The position numbers were made by a program, and so were the translations under genes. Positions 59,434 to 64,000 of a stretch of DNA of 64,000 bases are shown in pieces (position 1 is the stretch's first letter; every line of letters begins with the position of its first letter). This stretch comes from Candidatus Parcubacteria bacterium (GTDB taxonomy: Bacteria > Patescibacteria > Paceibacteria > UBA9973 > UBA918). The stretch is taken from assembly GCA_021731405.1 (NCBI GenBank), contig JAKFXN010000005.1, forward strand, positions 62,001-126,000. The letters are read 5' to 3'. Under the pieces are notes generated by a model, which searched no databases, was not told the DNA's origin, and worked only from the letters and a program-made list of their open reading frames with translations.

Positions 59434-61296
59434 CTACCAGTCTGTACTACTTGAGGTCACGGCGTAGAAGGTGTTTAGCCCTGTGTAGGCACCAGCTACA
59501 GTAATCGCGATCGGTACTTCAATTCCCCAGTACGTTACACCTGAGTTAGGTGATGAGGTGGCTGTGGTCTTTGGTACTTTGAGCTCGAGGAGCTGTTGTG
59601 TTGTAGAAGAAAGATTGTATCCACTTCCGTACGCAACAGAACTTGTTCCGAACTCTTGTTGGTAATCTGGAATAGTTGAAGAAGCACTGTTTGCACATGG
59701 ACTTCCCACCGCAAATCCTGGACACATCGCCTCACCTTCAAGTTCTTGGTTGAGCCCGGTGTTACCTACCGAGAGAACAGTTGTCGTTGCGTCGAGCGTT
59801 CCGGTGTTGTCTCCTGGTTCGAGTGATCCATATGGAATTTCTCCTGTAATCAAGTCAATGGCTGGGAAACTAAGGAGAGTCACTGGACTTGAGCCAACTG
59901 TTCTTGTTCCAGTAGCGTTGTTGTCATCGATACCAGCAATTGCTGCTACCCAATCATCGGCAGCAAATGGAGAGATAACGTCTGTTGGTTCAGCAACGAA
60001 CCAGAGTGGGAATGTGCAAGACCAAAGTTGAGTTGGGTCTGATGGTCCACCACAACTAGTGGTAGATGCTGTACATGAGAGGTTCCAGACGTTGCTTGGG
60101 GCTCCACTTGGATAACAGTTGTTTGGATTGTATGAGCCGGCAAGACCAGAACAAGTTGATGTTCCAATACTACTTCGGTAAAGAGAGACTACATATCCGA
60201 CCATCTCGTCACCTCCAAGAGCATTTTCGCAACTGTTGGCATCGGAAGTTTCAAAGGCGAGTGGGAAGTTTAGAGTTTCTCCCGCTTCTACCGTGAGTGA
60301 GATGTTTAATCCTCCGTTGACTGAGATACTTCCCGCAGCCACTGTTGGCGCTACGTTGCTTACCACAAAGCCATCATTTTCACCTTGAGATCCACCTACT
60401 GCTGTGTGTCCATGGTTGTCTACAATGAAGCCGTAAGCATCAAAAGTATCATCTTGGATAACGCTTGGAAGAGTGAATGCCGCTGTAGCGTTTGCAGTTA
60501 CTGGAACAGTAGTGGTAGCGATAGTTCCGCCGATACCACAACTTGCTGTTGTTGTACTGTAGTCGTTTGCATTACAGACATGCAGTGTAAGCACGTCTTC
60601 TCCACCAACAACGTCAGGGTCAGTTGAAGTTGAGAAGAAGGTTACAACGGCTCCAGGGTTAGCTGGTGAGTTGTTGTAGAAAGATGTAAAGCTTGGTCTG
60701 AAGTTTACATGGAAAGGAGAAGAGTTAGTTGCATTAGTACCTTGAGAACTTACGTCATTACAACGTGGGTTCACAGGATCGTCGTCACATACCCAACCAT
60801 ACCAGTTGTTGCTTTCAGCAAACGGTGCGACTTCTGATGTTGTGGTTGCGACCCGGGCTTGCGCAAGAGCAGCTGTGGCGGTAGAGACTCCCCACTGCAC
60901 TCCACCCACACACTCTGGCGGCTCAGTACCGAGCGTACCGAGACTGGCTGCAGCGTTTGGCGTCGGTGTAGCACTGCCACTACAGATAATCAAGAAATAC
61001 GGCGCATTTCCAGAGTTGTCAGCCCGAGCTGTCCACGAGACTTGTCTTCCTGAGTTAGTCGGTGTGCTGGTTGAAGATTCAAACTCTTCTACAGCAAAAT
61101 CAATCCAAATCGGAGGAGTGTTGAGTACGGTCAGTGTCGTAGTTGCGGTCTGTGCTTCTACTTTTAGGAGCTCTGTTTTTCCTGCGTTAAAGAGGAACAC
61201 GAAGGCAAAAATGAGCACTCCAGAAACAGCAGCCGCAATGGTGATTTTGCCTGCAGTTTCTAGGTAATTAAATTTCTCTACTTTGTTGTACAACAT
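59434..61296 (-). CDS. Exported surface protein with WxL-like C-terminal module
   Basis: 620 residues. TM or signal helix near 15-38; a Thr/Ser/Asn-rich, mostly beta chain with about 18 cysteines (CSGSATPTPNAAAS, CGGPSDPTQLWSC and others) likely forming disulfides outside; the block IPYGSLEPGDNTGTLDATT and a C-terminal module ending VAITVAGAYTGLNTFYAV, aligned with the ends of the 55542 and 43328 proteins. Upstream of the third DUF916-like gene but separated from it by a strong terminator. Function inferred: surface structural protein. Confidence 0.72.
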   Translation of the reverse strand: MLYNKVEKFNYLETAGKITIAAAVSGVLIFAFVFLFNAGKTELLKVEAQTATTTLTVLNTPPIWIDFAVEEFESSTSTPTNSGRQVSWTARADNSGNAPYFLIICSGSATPTPNAAASLGTLGTEPPECVGGVQWGVSTATAALAQARVATTTSEVAPFAESNNWYGWVCDDDPVNPRCNDVSSQGTNATNSSPFHVNFRPSFTSFYNNSPANPGAVVTFFSTSTDPDVVGGEDVLTLHVCNANDYSTTTASCGIGGTIATTTVPVTANATAAFTLPSVIQDDTFDAYGFIVDNHGHTAVGGSQGENDGFVVSNVAPTVAAGSISVNGGLNISLTVEAGETLNFPLAFETSDANSCENALGGDEMVGYVVSLYRSSIGTSTCSGLAGSYNPNNCYPSGAPSNVWNLSCTASTTSCGGPSDPTQLWSCTFPLWFVAEPTDVISPFAADDWVAAIAGIDDNNATGTRTVGSSPVTLLSFPAIDLITGEIPYGSLEPGDNTGTLDATTTVLSVGNTGLNQELEGEAMCPGFAVGSPCANSASSTIPDYQQEFGTSSVAYGSGYNLSSTTQQLLELKVPKTTATSSPNSGVTYWGIEVPIAITVAGAYTGLNTFYAVTSSSTDW

Positions 61297-61385
61297 ACTA
61301 ATGAACTATTTATAAATACTTTACTTCATATACTATTGTAACCAATGTAAAGCAACACTTCTCTTTAGTTATACACATTTTATCT

Positions 61386-61402
61386 ACAGGTTATGTACCT
61401 GT
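61386..61402 (-). terminator. Weak hairpin after the permease gene
   Basis: ACAGGT/ACCTGT 6-bp stem overlapping the stop of the gene at 61402; poor T-run, so a terminator role is uncertain. Confidence 0.35.
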
Positions 61403-62610
61403 TATTCATATCTAATCGCATCAAGTGGATTGAGGGTTGAAGCACGTCTGGCTGGGAAAACTCCTGTTAAGTACCCCACTCCAGCTGAGAAAAGAGCAAT
61501 GAAGACCAAAAATACAATTGGGAAAGAGAAAAGTGAGACAGATTGTCCACCAAATTGACCCGCCACGATATTCAAAAATAGATTGACAGTAAGACCTAAG
61601 GCAACGCCCATCACAATTCCACTCACCCCACCCATAAAGCCCACCACAATAGACTCAGAAATAAAGAGGTTTTTTACGTCTTTTGGTGAAGCGCCAATTG
61701 TACGCATAATTCCAATTTCTTTTGTTCGTTCAAGGAGTGTAACTGTCATGGTATTAAACATACCAATAGCAGATACAATAAGTGCAATTCCGCCAAAGGT
61801 AGCCAGTACCGCTTGTACGCCTTGGAAAATCTTTGACGCCTGCTCCACAGTCTTTGAAAGTGCGGTTACTCGATAGCCAGCTTCAATAAGGCGAGCTTCA
61901 ACAATCGGTAGATTTTCGTTTGAGTTCACACGAACTTGAATACGCTCATATTCTTCAATACCCACGTGATTGCGAAGCTCTGGAAGCATCATCATGGCAT
62001 TAAGAACACCTTCTTCTTTTGTAATACCACGTACGGTGTACTCTTTATCAATTGGAACCTCAACCACTGCGTCAGTCCCATCCTCAGCTGGTACAAGCAG
62101 TCTGAAAGATACTTTTTCGCCAACAAAAGACTCCGCTTCATCAATTCCGAAAAGCTTCAAAACAGCAGGGGAAAGCATTATGCTGTTTGTATCACCAGCA
62201 TCTTCATCAGTAAAAACAGTTCCTTCGGTTGCTGTTACTCCTGCATACCGTAGGTATGGAGGCTCAACACCTTGAATAAAGACGTTTCCGGTTAAACCTT
62301 TATAGGTAACGAGCGCAGGAAAGCGAGCCAATGGTGCAGCATCAAGAACCTCTTCATACTTTTTAAAAGTATCAACTGTTTCAACTGTGAGTTTGAGGTT
62401 TTGTGCACCTGTGGCAGAAACACCAAGTGAGAGAAGTGTCTCTCCAAACACAATCTGCTCAAGAATGATTTTTTGTAGACCAAAGCCGAGTCCAACCAGC
62501 ACCACCACCGCTCCAGTTCCCACACCCATACCTAAAATCGTAAGCCACGTACGAAGTGGGTTAGTTTTAAACATTCGAGTTGAGAGTTGGGCTAGATCTT
62601 GAATTCGCAT
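61402..62610 (-). CDS. MacB/FtsX-like ABC transporter permease
   Basis: 402 residues. N-terminal TM (about 20-45), a large extracytoplasmic MacB_PCD-type domain (about 50-270), and three C-terminal TMs containing ERTKEIGIMRTIGASPKDVKNLFISES and ending FPARRASTLNPLDAIRYE, the FtsX/MacB permease signatures. Works with the ATPase encoded next to it, probably as mechanotransmission or export of an exported molecule rather than a classical importer. TATAAT ~24 bp upstream. Confidence 0.92.
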   Translation of the reverse strand: MRIQDLAQLSTRMFKTNPLRTWLTILGMGVGTGAVVVLVGLGFGLQKIILEQIVFGETLLSLGVSATGAQNLKLTVETVDTFKKYEEVLDAAPLARFPALVTYKGLTGNVFIQGVEPPYLRYAGVTATEGTVFTDEDAGDTNSIMLSPAVLKLFGIDEAESFVGEKVSFRLLVPAEDGTDAVVEVPIDKEYTVRGITKEEGVLNAMMMLPELRNHVGIEEYERIQVRVNSNENLPIVEARLIEAGYRVTALSKTVEQASKIFQGVQAVLATFGGIALIVSAIGMFNTMTVTLLERTKEIGIMRTIGASPKDVKNLFISESIVVGFMGGVSGIVMGVALGLTVNLFLNIVAGQFGGQSVSLFSFPIVFLVFIALFSAGVGYLTGVFPARRASTLNPLDAIRYE

Positions 62611-62756
62611 TAAATGAAATAATGAGCGTAGCGATTATATTGAATTTAGTTCCTAATTTTCTCCATTACTAGAGAAAATTACTGGAACGACCCAACGCCC
62701 CTATTAAATGTAATTGTAACACTTCAAACTCTCAAAGAAACAAGTTTCCCCCGTAA

Positions 62757-64000
62757 CTAACTCTTGTAACTCACATCCACTCCTTGGGCGATGATTTTTT
62801 CGAAGTAACGTGTAAGATCATCCGCTTCTTTTGGATCTAGTGCGAGTCCACCACCTTTTATACCAAGCATGAGACGTTCATTAAACTGCGCTTCCTCCAC
62901 TACGCCAGTCACACGGTCGGCAATCATTTCAACCATGTTGTCATTTTGTTCTTTACTCAATTTCATATGGTAAGAACCCATTAGGTGGTCACGTAACCGC
63001 TCAGCTAGTTTATGTTGGCTAAAAAAGATATCGTCGTTATCTTTTTTTGCTCTAAAACGCCTAATATCATCTGCTTGATGCATAAGTTTTTCGGCCACGT
63101 GTGCCATCCGCTTGGCTTCTTTTTCTTCAATCTCTACTCCACCTTGCTCAAGCTTGAGTACAAGCGCACGGATAAATGTGTCTTTGTCTATTTTGCCTTT
63201 GATAAATAGGGCAATAGCATGCTCTAGGCGAATAATTTGGTCATAGGTGTACTCTTGGGTCAGGAAGTTAACCATACTCTTCACGCGAAGCGTATCAACT
63301 GAGTCGTAGGGATACAGACGAGCAAGTTGTTCAAGCTCAGTCACAATAGTCTCACCTTCGCGGACTGGTTTAATTTGTTTTCGCTGTGGGTTTACCACTT
63401 CTCGCACCACAAAGCCGTCTTTGAGATAATACACGCGGTGCGCATAGCTCAAGTGCGCAGCGTTATGAGACACCATAATAATGGTTCGTCTATCAAACGT
63501 GTTAATTTCGTCAATCTTGTCCATTACCTGCTGCGTAGAAACCGAGTCGAGGTTTCCGGTTGGTTCATCTGCCAAGAGAATTTTTGGGTCGTTCACCATC
63601 GAACGAGCCACCGACACACGCTGCTGCTGTCCTCCAGAAAGCATGGCTGGGATTTTGTGAGATACATGCCCTACCCCAAAGCGATCAAGCAGTGACTGCG
63701 CACGACGTTCGCGTGTCACTCTATCAGCATCACAAAAAATCATTGGGAGCGCGACGTTGTCGAGTACTGAAAGGGAGCCAATCAGGTTGAAAGACTGAAA
63801 AATAATACCCATCACGTACCGTTGAAAATAAACACGTTCACTCGGTGGATATGAATAGATATCGTCTCCACGAATAAGGAGAGTGCCGTCTCCTGGGGGA
63901 AGCGAGCCCTGAATTGAATACATCAAAGTAGACTTTCCTGAACCTGAAGCACCGAAAAGAATGATGTACTCCCCTTCATAGATATCAGTATTTACACCCT
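62757..64000 (-). CDS. MacB/LolD-like ABC ATPase, partial, with C-terminal extension
   Basis: At least 414 codons; the N-terminus is beyond the window. Walker A GASGSGKST is visible about 20 codons in, then Q-loop FQSFNLIGSLSVLDN, signature LSGGQQQRVSVARSM, Walker B ILLADEPTGNLDS and H-loop VSHN. After the normal end of the domain (about 220 residues) the chain goes on for ~200 residues of charged helix (IRLEHAIALFIKGKIDKDTFIRAL, EEKEAKRMAHVAEKLMHQ), which is not usual for this family. Forms an operon with the permease, 146 bp away. Confidence 0.9.
   Translation of the reverse strand, partial: GVNTDIYEGEYIILFGASGSGKSTLMYSIQGSLPPGDGTLLIRGDDIYSYPPSERVYFQRYVMGIIFQSFNLIGSLSVLDNVALPMIFCDADRVTRERRAQSLLDRFGVGHVSHKIPAMLSGGQQQRVSVARSMVNDPKILLADEPTGNLDSVSTQQVMDKIDEINTFDRRTIIMVSHNAAHLSYAHRVYYLKDGFVVREVVNPQRKQIKPVREGETIVTELEQLARLYPYDSVDTLRVKSMVNFLTQEYTYDQIIRLEHAIALFIKGKIDKDTFIRALVLKLEQGGVEIEEKEAKRMAHVAEKLMHQADDIRRFRAKKDNDDIFFSQHKLAERLRDHLMGSYHMKLSKEQNDNMVEMIADRVTGVVEEAQFNERLMLGIKGGGLALDPKEADDLTRYFEKIIAQGVDVSYKS

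Noticed and set aside
43328..61296. Cellulosome
   Set aside because: Cohesin- and dockerin-like modules are present but no glycoside hydrolase, CBM or other degradative enzyme is encoded nearby.

Overview
The window looks like a chromosome segment of a Patescibacteria/CPR bacterium, most likely a Parcubacteria-type lineage. This rests on the gene set: a DUF5671-like membrane protein, a CPR-type zinc-ribbon protein, a UvrC without its C-terminal HhH region, many short lineage-specific proteins, several large TM-anchored surface proteins, and almost no biosynthetic genes. TGA is used as a stop, so the standard bacterial code applies. No rRNA, CRISPR array, transposase or phage module was seen.

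Layout. 1-13 kb: the start of a sigma-factor-like gene, a leucyl-tRNA synthetase carrying an inserted Nudix domain, membrane and housekeeping genes (HIT protein, ychF, mltG, tspO), and many short single-gene units, each with its own strong promoter, Shine-Dalgarno site and terminator. These include a run of diverged ~100-residue paralogues and a pair of ~175-residue paralogues. 13-25 kb: an RND efflux pair, a phosphomannomutase-like HAD phosphatase, a zinc-ribbon protein, one tRNA-Ala(UGC) beside nested inverted repeats, and ddl. 24-36 kb: all three nucleotide-excision repair genes (uvrC, uvrA, uvrB) among a large surface protein, a double-receiver response regulator, a SpoT-type HD protein and tgt. 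36-40 kb: an envelope operon (AI-2E-type permease, small membrane protein, CapA, FKBP isomerase) and a thioredoxin-fold operon.

40-61 kb is one large cell-surface locus on the minus strand. It encodes three DUF916-like proteins (one fused to a LytR_C-like domain), three exported proteins sharing a WxL-like C-terminal module (one of 2054 residues), three cohesin-like proteins and two dockerin-bearing proteins. Tight coupling of the giant protein to two DUF916-like partners suggests a WxL-like surface complex plus a cohesin-dockerin scaffold in a Patescibacterium. In the middle lies a ~570-bp gene-free stretch with a plus-strand promoter, two ~60-nt hairpin units whose stems differ by compensatory changes, repeated TCTGNCAAA motifs and a terminator. 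This is the best candidate for an undescribed structured RNA. The window ends in a MacB-like ABC permease and ATPase.

Two expression styles are interleaved. Many conserved genes have a -10 (often TATACT) only 6-9 nt before the ATG, no recognisable -35 and no SD, so they should be leaderless. Many short accessory genes instead have TTGACA-like -35 boxes at 16-18 nt spacing, a real leader and a clear SD.
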